From: Doryteuthis pealeii
Lineage: Eukaryota > Mollusca > Cephalopoda > Myopsida > Loliginidae
Direction: 5' to 3'
DNA: 64,000 nt
Assembly: GCA_023376005.1 (NCBI GenBank)
Contig: CM042150.1
Span: 71,150,187 to 71,214,186, forward strand
The notes beneath the pieces were generated by a model. The model saw only the letters and a list, made by a program, of their open reading frames with translations, searched no databases and was not told the origin of the DNA. Shown piece by piece: positions 25,023 to 36,448 of this stretch. Numbering within the stretch: position 1 is the first letter of the stretch; every line of letters starts with the position of its first letter. Made by a program: the position numbers and the translations under genes.

Positions 25023-27881
25023 TAAAAATGAATGACTTTGTATCAATCTAAAAATAACTACACCCCTTATGAATATTTATGCAATTTAATTTTTGATTAT
25101 TGAATTTCAATGCTGTAGAGTTTGTAAATAAATAATACCTAATAATATCTGTTTTAATTGTATTCCACTTGAAATAAGAAAATCCTGATATTTGGTTTAG
25201 AAGAAAACATAATAAAAGAATTGTTAAATTTAGAATTATTTATGGGCAATATTGTATCTAGTTTAATTTATCATTTTAATTGGGATATTTTTGCTTAAAA
25301 TTACATTTAGAATACTGTTATATTTTTAAAAAATCTTTGTTTTTCTTTTTTTCTTTCTTTTCTTTCAAGTGGTTACATTTAGGAAATATGCACTTTAAAT
25401 AATTTAGATGTTCACAGAAGCAAAGGAAATAAAGTTTATGAAAATAAAATAAAAAGGTGAAACAAAGAATTTGCATTGAAAGATTTTTGTTTCATATTCA
25501 AAACTATTTGAAATCATCAATAATGAGAAAGTCAATATCTGATCTGCAAAATCAATATCTCAGGCATTGGAAATAGAAAGAGGTACAAAAATCATTATAA
25601 CAAAATAAATGATAAGTAATTCAATCCTGTAAGTCATTTGAGAATAGATACTTGTAAAAGTTAACCTCATAAAGAATAATTAATTTGCACTGAATTTTGA
25701 ATGTAAACAAGGACTAAATCTACATGGGTCATGAAATACCAAACATTGATCTGTTTTATTTTAGTTGACAAATATTTTATTCTAATTTGTTTTTGCCAAA
25801 TCTGTTGGCAACTGTTTTTTTTCTTCTTTTTGTTGGTGCAAAAATAATTGAAGCTTTTGTTTGTTTTTTTAAATTTTGATGTATATTTTGGAATAAACTA
25901 TTTATTCTCATGTAATATAACATTTTAAAGAGTGATATTAGTTCTATTGATTTATGTTAATAGTTGTGTCTTCTTTATTTTAGGCTGTCAAATAAAAGAT
26001 GGAAAAAAAGTAAATTTGTGTGATTTTAATGTATGTGTTCAAAATGGGACATAAAGTAGTGAAAACTGCTTGTAATATCAACCAACCATTTGACCAGGAG
26101 ATATGTAAAGCTACATATTGGTACCAAAATTTCATAATGAAAATAGAGCCTTGAAGCTGAGGAGGAGTTAGGATGTTGTTCTGCTATTGATGAAAACCAG
26201 TTGAAAACCATTAATGAAGTGAACCATTGCAAAACAATTCAAAAGATTTTAGTTGTTTGAGATTTTTGTCACTTAGCACCAGCTCAAAACACTTTTGAAA
26301 AATTCATTAGTTCCAACACCCCATAATTCTATCTGACCAGAAATATAGACTTGTTTATTGTCATCATAGATCCTAATGGTTTTTATTTTGCTTAATGAAT
26401 TTTATTCTATATTCAGATATTCTGCTTTGAAAGCTAATAGTTAAAAACTACAATTATCTTTTTACCAACCATTATAATTTATTTTTCTAATATGTATTAG
26501 CAAAATAAGTTATTTTTAAAAGCTAATTTAGTAACTTCCTTTTTTATTTTAACTAGTAAATAAGGTTTCATTCATGAAATTTCAAATCCTTTTTTAAATC
26601 TAATTGTTCACAACAACTTTTGCCAGGGCATCAGATAAAAAATGTTGACTTTTCAATACATCTTTTAATTTTGGGAATTACCAAATATCTGATGGTGCTA
26701 AACTGAGACTCTACAGAGAAGTGTGTAACGTGTGAATTTCAGGCTTCTTACTGTTTGTGCTGCATGTTGGCTTCAATGCAACCTTGATGTATAAAAAATG
26801 TTCTCCATCATAAATTGTTTTCATACATCTGTGAATATCAACTCACTCAAAACCTTCTAGTGTCAAAAATTCTATCACTGTTCATTGCTTTATACATAAC
26901 TCAAACATAATAATCATGACAAATAACCCACTCAATGCTATCACACAATGAACTGACACCGCTTTATATGTGACTGAATACAGTTCTATTATTATTAGTA
27001 ACATTCACTAGAAGATCTTACTTACCAATCAACTTTCTCAACACTATTCACATCTGAAAGCAGCAGATTCTTAATAATCAGCCTCTCTCTCTCTTTGTCA
27101 CACTTACTTGTTTTACCTGCCTAAGGGTGGAGTGGGGGTGGGGATGAGTGGAATATAAGGCTGTTCTAAAAGTGAGTTACTTGCCAACCAGAAGAAATAT
27201 ATTCATGCTTAGCAAAAACCAAATCATCACTCATGAGATCAGAACACTGTAATGTACATAACTTGCAACATCACATTTGATGTTAACCAATTTTTTCTTT
27301 TTACTTTTTCTGAGATGATTAAAGCAACTTTTTATATTTTTTTAATAGATTGCTTTAAATAGATTATTGATGAAATTCTTATCACAAACATTCCTAGAAA
27401 AATCTCTAATAGCAATCTAGAATTTGTAAAATCCAACATTAAATATATAGAAAAGGTTAAAACAGTGTGACAAACTTGTAGATCATAAGTTGAAACTCGA
27501 GTTGAGCCACTATACAAATCTGTCATCTAATTTGAATGTTCTGTAATCTTTTTGTATTCATGATAAATAAAGATTTCTTTTTATATAATGTATATTCTCA
27601 ATCAAATTTATAGAATTGATTTTTGAAACTGTTCTTAGTGATTCCAATTATAATTGAATTTCAACCGTATCTAATTATTACTTATAATGTGAATGTTATT
27701 TTTTTATAGAACATGTTACAGAATATTTCTAGAAAGTTATTATGGAGAAAAAGAAATTGCAAATAAGTTTCATATATTAGTCATTTATAAGAATAATACA
27801 TTTTATTCCATTTAAAGTGATGTGAATCCTCATGGTATCAAGTATAATTAACCATTTGTATATCTATTTTTCTATAAACAT
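25023..27881. other. AT-rich sequence without recognised gene
   Basis: Nearly 3 kb without a domain-bearing frame, long repeat or microsatellite. A (CT) patch occurs near 27080. It is the longest stretch in the window with no repeat I can name. Confidence 0.45.
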
Positions 27882-27910
27882 GCACACACACACACACACA
27901 TATATATATA
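27882..27910. repeat. (CA)n-(TA)n microsatellite
   Basis: A short compound dinucleotide tract bordering the adjacent hairpin element. Confidence 0.93.
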
Positions 27911-28063
27911 ATGAATATAAAGGAAAGGTGAATAATAAACACAAACAATCGATTCAATTAATATTTTGTCTCATTTAGTTAAAAAAAATGATGAACTAGA
28001 AGTGACAAAATATTAATTGAATCAATAGTTTGTGTTTGTTATTCACCTTTCCTTTATATCCAT
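27911..28063. mobile_element. Compact palindromic (MITE-like) element
   Basis: Left arm 27911-27972 and right arm 28002-28063 are near-perfect reverse complements of about 62 bp (ATATAAAGGAAAGGTGAATA on the left), with a 29-base loop. One or two mismatches suggest a young structure. It sits between a CA/TA microsatellite and the reversed mariner copy. Confidence 0.85.
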
Positions 28064-28124
28064 TACATTTTGTTGGATTTTCTTAATCTGTTGTTTTCTT
28101 CATATATATATATACAGGTTGCAA

Positions 28125-28985
28125 TAGGTAAATTGTTGTTTAAATTGTGCAAAAATGAAACTAACATTGACATTTCACTTCATCAGATATATTTACTAAA
28201 ATTACATGAAAATATCTTGAAATACTATTGATTAAATTTATTCAAAGAAATTGCCATTGGCTTTAACCATATCCTCCAGACAACTTTAGAATCTCTTGTT
28301 AGACTTTCTGATGGTCTTTGTGAATTGGTAAATTCTGCTATTATCTTTGTCTTCTGTTCTTATTTGGTGCTGGTGCAGAGTTTGATTGGTCTCACTTAAC
28401 CACATCCCACACATAATAATAATCAAGGGGATTGCAATCTGGTGATCTGTGGAATAGTAAGGGGTAATTTTCAGCCAACACTGGATTTTTTTTGGTTGTG
28501 CTGCATTGTACAAAGTCCTATTGCCAGACATAAGGCCTTCCAGCATCCACTCTCTCAATTCAGGACATCACTACTTCTTCCAGGCACTTGACATAGGCCT
28601 CAATATTAAGTCTGAGGCCAAGTGGGAAGATTAATGGAGGTATAATGTCACCATCACCCAAAACAACACTATCAGTAAATCTTGTGTGGACAGAACAAGC
28701 CAAGTTGTTCTGTGAGTTCACTATCCTGGTTGAAATTTTTCTCATCTGAGAAAAACCAAGGGAGAGAAAGTTGGAGAGAAAGCTTTTTTGAGAAGTTTTG
28801 TAGTACGCATTTTTCTCTTGTCCCATGAAGGCCCATGATAAAAATTTTCCCTTTCTCATCATGTATGAGAAATACAATTCTCTTCAATCACTGATTATAA
28901 ACTTAGACATCCCTATGTCTCTGACTATGGGTCTGATTGACTTGCTGAGATTGTTGTCAATTATTGTCTGAATCACACCAAGAAA
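28125..28985 (-). pseudogene. Decayed mariner-family transposase, copy 2
   Basis: Minus-strand reading gives the same transposase family as 21050-22130: SYMMRKGKFL near the HTH/linker, FFSDEKNF with the first catalytic Asp, a region GDIIPPLIFPLGLRLNIEAY, the second Asp in a QxDF context at about 28525, and PDCNPLDYYYVW with the third Asp at about 28410. Frameshifts separate the blocks, so it is inactive. The 3' flank (about 28130-28290) aligns to the other copy over 150 bases. Both copies point towards each other across 6 kb. Confidence 0.8.
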
Positions 28986-31103
28986 TTAAGGAGTTCTTTT
29001 CTTATTAGAACTTATGTTTATGTTTTATTTATTTACACTTAACACCATAAAAAATATATTGCCTTCTTGTCTTTGTCTGATCAACATGAACAAAAGTGTG
29101 GATGTTGTGGGTTGTAATGAATGGTGGTCATGGGTTTGCCATTCATGTGTTCTGTACAAGTCTTTATTTTGTGTTATAATCATTGCCACTTGGTGCTGCT
29201 ACTGCAAAGCCTTCCTTTGCTTTTCTTGTTACTACTGCTAACCCTTTTCTGTGTTCTCATCAATGTGAACCCTAGGAATTCTTGTAGTAGTGCGACTTAA
29301 ATATACTCCATAAGCCACAAGAAATAACACATACATTTCAAAGATTTAGAAGATTAAACCGTTGTATAAAAATATTCCTTATGAATTATGAGAGTTTTCA
29401 ACTTAAATGCATAAGAGTTAAAATTTTGCTATTAAAAAATATGGTGATCCAAATTTCTTTTCTTTTGCTCCCATTTCAGTTATTTGTTACTACATTTATT
29501 TCTTGTTAATTTATTGAGTTATCATGTTTATATATTCATGTAAAATAGCAGTTACATATACAGTTCATGAATATTTACAAAAATTATACTCTATGTCAAT
29601 AGAATGTATCTAAAAAAATATCCTTTGAAGAAAAAAATGACTTTACATGATTTAAGATTTGAATATTTTTGAAAAGGGTTACATTTCCAATGGAATAACA
29701 AAAGAAAAAATGATTTGAAAAATTCATCTTGATAGCAAGTGTAAACAGGAAGCTGGAATTGAGGGCTTGACACAGCTGTTAGTCTCTATTTTCAATCTGT
29801 TGTTTGCATGATAAAAAGCAGAAGAAAATAAAAGAGGAAAAAGAAGAAATAATTAGGATGAAGAATCTGAAGAAACCAATAAAGACAAAATATTGAGAAA
29901 TTACAAAGTCATGTGATACATCTGCAAAGTCATGTGTCACAGCTGCAAAATAAGAGAGAAAAAATCTAATAAACAAGAATTTCAATTTTATTTGTGATTT
30001 AAGATTTAGTTGAAGAAATGGCAAGAGATAAATGTTTGCAAGTTGTATTTTATTAATGGACCTTACTGAACCTTGAACAATATATCAAATAAGATTATAT
30101 TGTTTCCTTTTGTAATATTTTCTTTTTGATATACATTTATTGAATTTTTTGCCCTGGATATGCACTAAGTTCAGAATATTAATAAAATTTGAAATATACT
30201 ATAATTATTTTTAAAAAAACACTTTTTATAAAATAAGCTCACCATAAAAACACACTTACATTTCAATAAAATATGAAATGTCTGATATTGATATTAATAT
30301 TGCTGTTATATAATTATATGTAAAATTCCAGGTAAAATTATATAGTTTGCTATATCATATATTGCTCAATATCAGTGATAAAGTAAATATATCTTGGCTA
30401 GGATAGTGTAGACATAGTCAATGACACTTGGTGACTGTCCATTTCTCACCTATATGATCATCGGACCAATTGCTATCCTAGTTTACACACAGAGGTTTTT
30501 AGACTTCTAGCAAGAAAGCAGAAACATATTTGCTGTTTAAAATTGAGTTTAATAGAAGACATATTTATCTTATTGAAAGTGAATTTTATGCTTCTTTATA
30601 AAGAAAAGAACACTAGCGCAGGGATAAAAAGCTGTTTAAACCAATTGGCTTATTTAATTCTTGGAATGTTTTTGTTTTTTGGTTAAATCTGTGGAAATTT
30701 ATTTTGTTCTAGTTAGAAGCTACCAATGTAAGTTCTATAATACATTTATATGTTTAGCACAGTTGTAGTGTTTCTGTTTGAAATTAGGATTTGTTATAAA
30801 TTAAATGTTTGTAGGAAGAGAGGTAAGAAGAGATGTTGTTAGTGATGCTGCTGATATTAATGTTTGTAACTTTTAGAGAATGTTTTTACTTATCTGTTAT
30901 TTTTGCCTTTGTGATAAATCATTGAAAAAAAAACACACACACACACACACACACACAAGAAGAAATAAATGAAAGGTAAAGATATATTCAAGTAATAAAA
31001 GTCTATTTCATTAGAATTGAGAGAGAAAAAGAATATGCTGAAAGTGAATAGCCATAGAGTGAACACTATAGGAAAACTAGAAATAGACACTCAATTATAA
31101 GTA
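28986..31103. other. Sequence without recognised gene
   Basis: AT-rich with an imperfect (CA)n at 30932-30957. The Cys-rich frame near 29014-29241 and the Phe-rich frames around 29600-30020 lack known motifs. Confidence 0.45.
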
Positions 31104-31229
31104 ATTATTTACTAAGCTTTGCTTAGTTGCAGCACAAGGTCAGATGTATGAGACACTCAGTGAGATTCAAACTCACTAGTAATGGTCTGCCAGTCTAGTT
31201 TGCTAACCATTACACCACTGAGGTGCCCA
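31104..31229 (-). mobile_element. tRNA-headed SINE, family B copy 2
   Basis: On the minus strand, head GTGGTGTAATGGTTAGCAAA (box A) and box B GAGTTTGAATCTC precede a body ending AACTAAGCAAAGCTTAGTAAATAA, matching the copy at 16851-16980. Its head is better preserved than that of copy 1, with recognisable pol III boxes. Confidence 0.7.
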
Positions 31230-33046
31230 GACAATTAAAAGTAATGATTCAATATTAAAACTTACTCAATAGAAAGAGAAAAGATACAAAAGAATTGTAT
31301 TCTTTTCTCTTTCCAGTAAGATAAACTTTTAACCTCTAAATACAGTGCACTCTACTATGTCTCAGCAGAATAAATGACAAGTTGTCTATATCATGATCTT
31401 GCATATAAACAACATGTTAATATATTAGTGTACAAAATTCCTATTTCCACAATGCATGCCAATGATTTTATGTTTGTTTCTTTTTAAAAATTCTCTTTTA
31501 ATTCATATTTAAATCAAACTTAGTGAGTAGATATCTAAGTATACAACCGAGAAACTGTGCAAATTTAATTGTTCTATACTTAGTAGAAAATAGACAAAAT
31601 ACTATTTAAATCATTTCAAAACACTGGAACAGTTTGAATTTTTAAAATTTTTCTTACTTTATGTAACCTAAAGTGAATGGATTTATGTACTTAAAACTTA
31701 GTAATTATTATAGTTTGCCTTTTTATATTCCAGTTTATAAAAAGGGTAACTGTGAGTTCTTTAAGCGAGAATAAAACAAGTCAACACACTCTGATAACAG
31801 GATAAGAACTGAGTTTTATTTCAAAGATTTGGCGCCCGTCAGTGTATGTATGTATGCGCATGTCCGGAAATTAATCCTTTATTTATGAGTGTCATTACTG
31901 TTGTAACAACAGTAATGACAAAAATGTTATATCATGTCATATCATGTAAACCAGTTAGATTCAAACGGAAAATAGCATTTGACTTTTAAAAGTATTTCAT
32001 GACCTATAGTTGTCAAGGAATTAATCAAATCATTTGTATAGAGTTACAAAATATGTGATAATCAAGAGACATAAATATCTAGCATCACACAAGCAATGGT
32101 TTTATCCAATAAAATATATCAATTAACTAAGTAGCCTGAAAGCAAAGTGCAGGTATCTTGAAGAGTTCTTTCTGATACCATGACTTTTTCAGTTATATTA
32201 TTTACATGTTTATAAGATCAAATGGTAAAAATACTTTGCATTCATGCAATGTATTGTTTTTATTTGAACTTATTTAATATATATGTTAGCTATTTTTCCA
32301 TTTGGCTTAGCTTCAAACACTCAAGTGAACTCTAAAAGTCTTTCACACTCTATAATTACTGTTATCAATGTGTAATAATAATAAGATCTGTGGTGCAAAG
32401 TGAAGGCAGTATAGGTATATTGAGAAAGTATCCTACTTATGAACATGTAGAGATATAAATAAACTCATAAATATTTACATAACCTGTTTTCAATAATGTA
32501 CTGAAAATGCCTTAACCAATGTGTACCATATGGTATCCATTGCTTGATTAGCCCCAGCTATGTCTGCTGTTGCTGCTGCTGCTGCTGCTGATATGATAAT
32601 CATTTATTGCTGAGAAGTACTTATCACAACTATTTCATGTTTTCTCATGGACATGACCCAGTGTGATGAAACTTGAGAGATCTGAATGAATAATTATTGT
32701 GAGAGATTCATAATTGCCATGGAAACTAAGAGTAAGGTATTGTGTAATATGGGAAAAGTAATCATATAGTTTTATACAAGATCAGAAATGAATTAAAAAA
32801 AAAAGCAAAACTCAACAGTCTCTTTGTGGCAAGGCAACATTTAAGACCAGACTTTAAAATTTTGAGTCATAAACCACTGATTAAACATTTGAAGTTTTAG
32901 ATTTTTTACCCACAAATATTCTGTATTTTCATAAAATTTGCAACAAATTAGGCAGAAAATACATTCAAATTTTCTCCAGCCGTCTGGTCATTCTTTCAAA
33001 AGAAAAGTTGTGAATAATCACTATATTAAAACTTTTATTATTAGTA
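31230..33046. other. Sequence without recognised gene
   Basis: Contains a TTTGGCGCCCGTCAG patch at about 31829, which resembles a retroviral-type primer-binding site after an LTR end, a perfect 31-bp palindrome (31890-31920) and a (TGC)n tract at about 32564-32590. No coding domain. Confidence 0.4.
31890..31920. repeat. Perfect palindrome, 15-bp arms and 1-base spacer
   Basis: TGTCATTACTGTTGT and its exact reverse complement around a single A. Shape and perfection resemble an intrinsic hairpin or a protein-binding dyad. Function unknown. Confidence 0.85.
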
Positions 33047-34303
33047 CTAGCATAACAAAACCATCCTTCGGGCGGTGTAAAAATAAACTTTTGAAAAATA
33101 TAGCCTGAGCTGAGTAGGATTTAAAATTCAATGTAGCATCCAAGTAAAATTAATAAATCAATAAAAGAAATAAAAAACAACAATGCCAAAATATGCCAAA
33201 AACTTTAAAAGGACGTTCAACATTTAATGATTTTAGTAATTAAAATCATCAAATTCATTAAAGGAGTAAAAAATAAACAATTTGAAATAGAAATTAGGAA
33301 AGTTAACTTTCTACACCAAAATTTTTCCTGAAATAATATTTAATGATAAAATTAAATTTAGTTTATCAATGAATAAAACAATTAACTATACAAAATGATT
33401 TTTTATTGTTTTGATTATTTTTAAAAATTTTGAAAAAAAAAACAAAAAACATTCACCTTATTTATTTTACATTTAACAAACATTTAGTTTTAGTGTAAAT
33501 AAATATTATATAAAATAAAATAGAGTAATGATACTTAAATCAATTTTTAAATGCTAAATAATACTTAATATTAATTTTTTTTAATCAGAGGAAATAAAAA
33601 TATCTAATTTATAGATTTATTTTTAACTAAATTTTATTTGGTACAGTTCTGTAAAAATATAAATTCTTTAAAAATTTTCTTCAATAAATAAAATCTTTTG
33701 ATAATAGATTCAGTATCAATTTGTCTGTAACTAAAACTATATCACTGTAAAATTAATAAATCAATAAAAGTAATAAAAAAAACAACAATGCCAAAATATG
33801 CCAAAAATCTTTAAAAGGACGTTCAACATTTAATGATTTTAGTAATTAAAATCATCAAATTCATTAAAGGAGTAAAAATTAAACAATTTGAAATAGAAAT
33901 TAGGAAAGTTAACTTTCTACACCAAAATTTTTCCTGAAATAATATTAAATAATGAAATTAAATTTAGTTTAACTATGAATAAAACAATTAAATAATACTT
34001 AATATTAATTCTTTTTTTTTAATCGGAGGAAATAAAAATATATAATTTATAGATTTATTTTTAACTAAATTTTATTTGGTACAATTCTGTAAAAATATAA
34101 ATTCTTTAAAAATTTTCTTCAACATTTTGATTTGAGGGGGATAGAAGTAAGTTTCCATTTCAAATGGTTTCATTTTGTTTTTACCCCTTACATAAATTTG
34201 ATGATTATACCGATAATACAAACCCTCTTATATGGAAATTTTAACTCAAGCAATATCTTTCAAAAATTAATTTTTACACTGCCCAGATGGCGTTTTTTGC
34301 TAG
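33047..34303. mobile_element. Non-autonomous TIR element with internal direct duplication
   Basis: The ends are imperfect inverted repeats of about 60 bp. The left starts CTAGCATAACAAAACC and carries GGGCGGTGTAAAAAT. The right carries TTTTTACACTGCCC and ends TTTTTTGCTAG. Between them, a block at 33149-33693 is repeated in direct orientation at 33750-34122. The second copy is nearly identical but lacks about 170 internal bases. There is no open frame of note, so it would depend on another element's transposase. Length about 1.26 kb. Confidence 0.75.
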
Positions 34304-34851
34304 TTTATGTAAAAATGTTTGTACAATAAATTAATGATTATAATATATGTTGTTACACTCTTAATTCATTTTCTTAGAGATTTAATATATTTCATATCCA
34401 TTAAAGTAAGCATTAAATTGAATAATTTTATTTAATTAATTTATAAAAACAAAACAAAATTGATATAAATTAAAAGTAAAATGCTATTTTCAATCATCTA
34501 ATACATTCCACTTATTGATGAATATGTATTGTTTAAACATTGAACTAAATACTATTAATTTCTCACTCCAATTAATTTAAATTCTATTTGCTTTTCTTTT
34601 TCTTAAACCAAGCAACTTATAGCGCCAAATCCATATAGACCCCACCCCTAGAAAAACACCTTTCATTTTATTCTAATGAATAATATACAAAATAATTTTT
34701 TTTTAATTCTTCCTTTTATTTTAATAGATAGATATGTAGAGTGTAGATAATAAGAAATTCTGTTGGACCTCAAGATAAGGAATAAAATAGAAATAGAAAA
34801 AAAAATTTAGATGGGGGATCTAAATTTTTTTTTCTATTTCTATTTTATTTC
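34304..34851. other. AT-rich sequence without recognised gene
   Basis: AT-rich. It includes an inverted pair near 34780-34850 (AATAAAATAGAAATAGAAAA against TTTTCTATTTCTATTTTATT) around a GATGGGGGATC core, so it is itself a small hairpin and probably the border of the adjacent module cluster. Confidence 0.5.
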
Positions 34852-35421
34852 TTCAATTGATTATTATCAATTACACACCAATCTATCAGGCTGCAAAAAA
34901 AATCTTAAATGTTTATTTTTTGAGTTTTCACGGGTGCTCATTTCCCCGTATAAGTTTATAGTAGGGACTTCCTCCCATACTGGAACCGCTCTACCTTAAC
35001 AGTTGTTGGGTTAACGATATTAATGACAGAGATGCATTTTTTGTTATAGAAGAATAGACATTATTTTATTTATGAATGTAAAAAATAGATATTTTATTTA
35101 CAAAAGTGAAAAACTTGTCAAAAAATAGAGATGCTTTCTTGGCGGACCTGAGCATCTGAACCCCCCCCCATCTAAAATTTTTTTTTAAAATTTTTTTTCT
35201 TCTTTCTTTCAATGGATTATTATCGATTGCACACCAATCTATCAGATTGTAAAAAAAAATTTTTTAAAGTTCTTTATTTTTCGAGTTTTCAGGGGTGCCC
35301 AGTCCCCGTATAAGTTTTTCATAAATCAATCCCCCATATCGGAACCACTAAAAAAATTTTTTTTCCTTCAATGGATTATTATCGATTACACACTAATCTA
35401 TCAGATTGTAAAAAAAAAAAT

Positions 35422-35610
35422 TTTGCGCAAAGGTGTCAAAGTTAGGGTGGCCCAGAAAAAACATAACCCAAATTATTTATTTATTTTCCTATTAAACCAA
35501 CACCAACCCCTAACCCTACCCGCCCCCTAGTTAAAATTAACAGTTTTATTACAAAATTTGTGGGTTCTGTTTTTTCTGTGTCACCTTAATTTTGACACCT
35601 TTGTGCAAAT
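35422..35610. mobile_element. Small fold-back element inserted into a module copy
   Basis: Arms of about 60 bp (GCGCAAAGGTGTCAAAGTTA on the left; the complement with TTGACACCTTTGTGC on the right) enclose about 70 bases containing CCCCTAACCCTACCCGCCCC. It interrupts the cluster between a truncated plus-strand copy and the minus-strand copy of the 145-bp module. Confidence 0.75.
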
Positions 35611-35849
35611 TCATCCCAACATATAAGGTAGAGCGGTTCCAATATGGGGGATTGATTTACTATAAACTTATACGGGGAACTGAGGACCCGTGAAAACTCA
35701 AAAAATAAAGAACTTTTAAGAATTTTTTTTTTACAATCTGATAGATTGGTGTGTAATCGATAATAATCCATTGAAGGAAAAAATAGAACAAAAATTTTGA
35801 TGGGGGGTTCCAGTTTTGGAGTTCCACTAAAAATCCTCCTTTTATTTTG

Positions 35850-35966
35850 ATAAATAAAACACTGAATAATAATAAAAAAAAACACTTCCTTTTTATCTTA
35901 ATAAAATTTATTAAGATAAAAGGGAAGGGTGTTTTTTTATTATTATTCTCAGTGTTTTATTTATTA
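35850..35966. repeat. Palindrome with about 55-bp arms
   Basis: TAAATAAAACACTGAATAAT reads inverted as ATTATTCTCAGTGTTTTATTTA. The centre is ATCTTAATAAAATTTATTAAG-like with almost no loop. Poly-A and poly-T differences between the arms are the only large mismatches. Confidence 0.75.
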
Positions 35967-36135
35967 AATAGATAATACACTGAATAATAAAAATACAGGT
36001 TTTAAACAAAATTTATCCTTTTCAGCGTAAAAGATCTAAAGAAAAAGTTAGTTGGTAGGAAAGAAATTAAACTTACGTAAAACATTTTACGTTTTTCAAA
36101 GTTAAAAAAGGTGTTACAGTTACATTAATAAAAGT

Positions 36136-36448
36136 TTGGGCGGACCTGAACTTTTGGAACCCCCCCATCTAAAATTTTTGTTTTTAATTTTTTTTTCTTT
36201 TTCTTCAATAGATTATTATTAATTACACACCAATCTATCAGATTGTAAAAAAAAAAAAAAAACTCTAAAAAGTTCTTTATTTTTCGAGTTTTCAGAGGTG
36301 TTCATTTCCCCGTATAAGTTTATCGTAAATCGATCCCCCATATCGGAACCGCTTAAAAAATTTTTTTCTTTGTAATTTTTTTTCTTTTTCTTCAATAGAT
36401 TATTATCGTTTATAGATGGGGGGAGTTCAAAAGTTCAGGTCCGCCAAA
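36136..36448. mobile_element. 313-bp MITE-like element carrying the 145-bp module
   Basis: The left end GGCGGACCTGAACTTTTGG with CCCCCCATCT is mirrored by AGATGGGGGG and AAAAGTTCAGGTCCGCC on the right, giving about 33-bp terminal inverted repeats. Inside lie one full and one partial copy of the module described for 34852-36410. This is the clearest single-unit element in the cluster and gives its boundaries. The ends do not identify a transposase superfamily. Confidence 0.75.

Larger units (their letters stand above)
34852..36410. repeat. Cluster of an unidentified 145-bp module
   Basis: A module starting TTCAATGGATTATTATCGAT, running through ACACCAATCTATCAGATTGT and GAGTTTTCAGGGGTG, and ending CCCCGTATAAGTTTATCG and GGAACCGCT occurs several times. 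Full copies lie at 34852-34995 (+), 35208-35350 (+), 35627-35776 (-) and 36204-36354 (+). Partial copies lie at 35367-35413 and 36391-36410. Copies differ by a few percent to about 15 percent. No copy codes for a plausible protein. Flanking GGCGGACCTGAAC and CCCCCCATCTAAA boxes recur, so the module probably belongs to a family of fold-back elements. Confidence 0.8.

Noticed and set aside
35505..35525. Interstitial telomere repeat (CCCTAACCCTA)
   Set aside because: Less than two units, within the loop of a fold-back element; chance is more likely.
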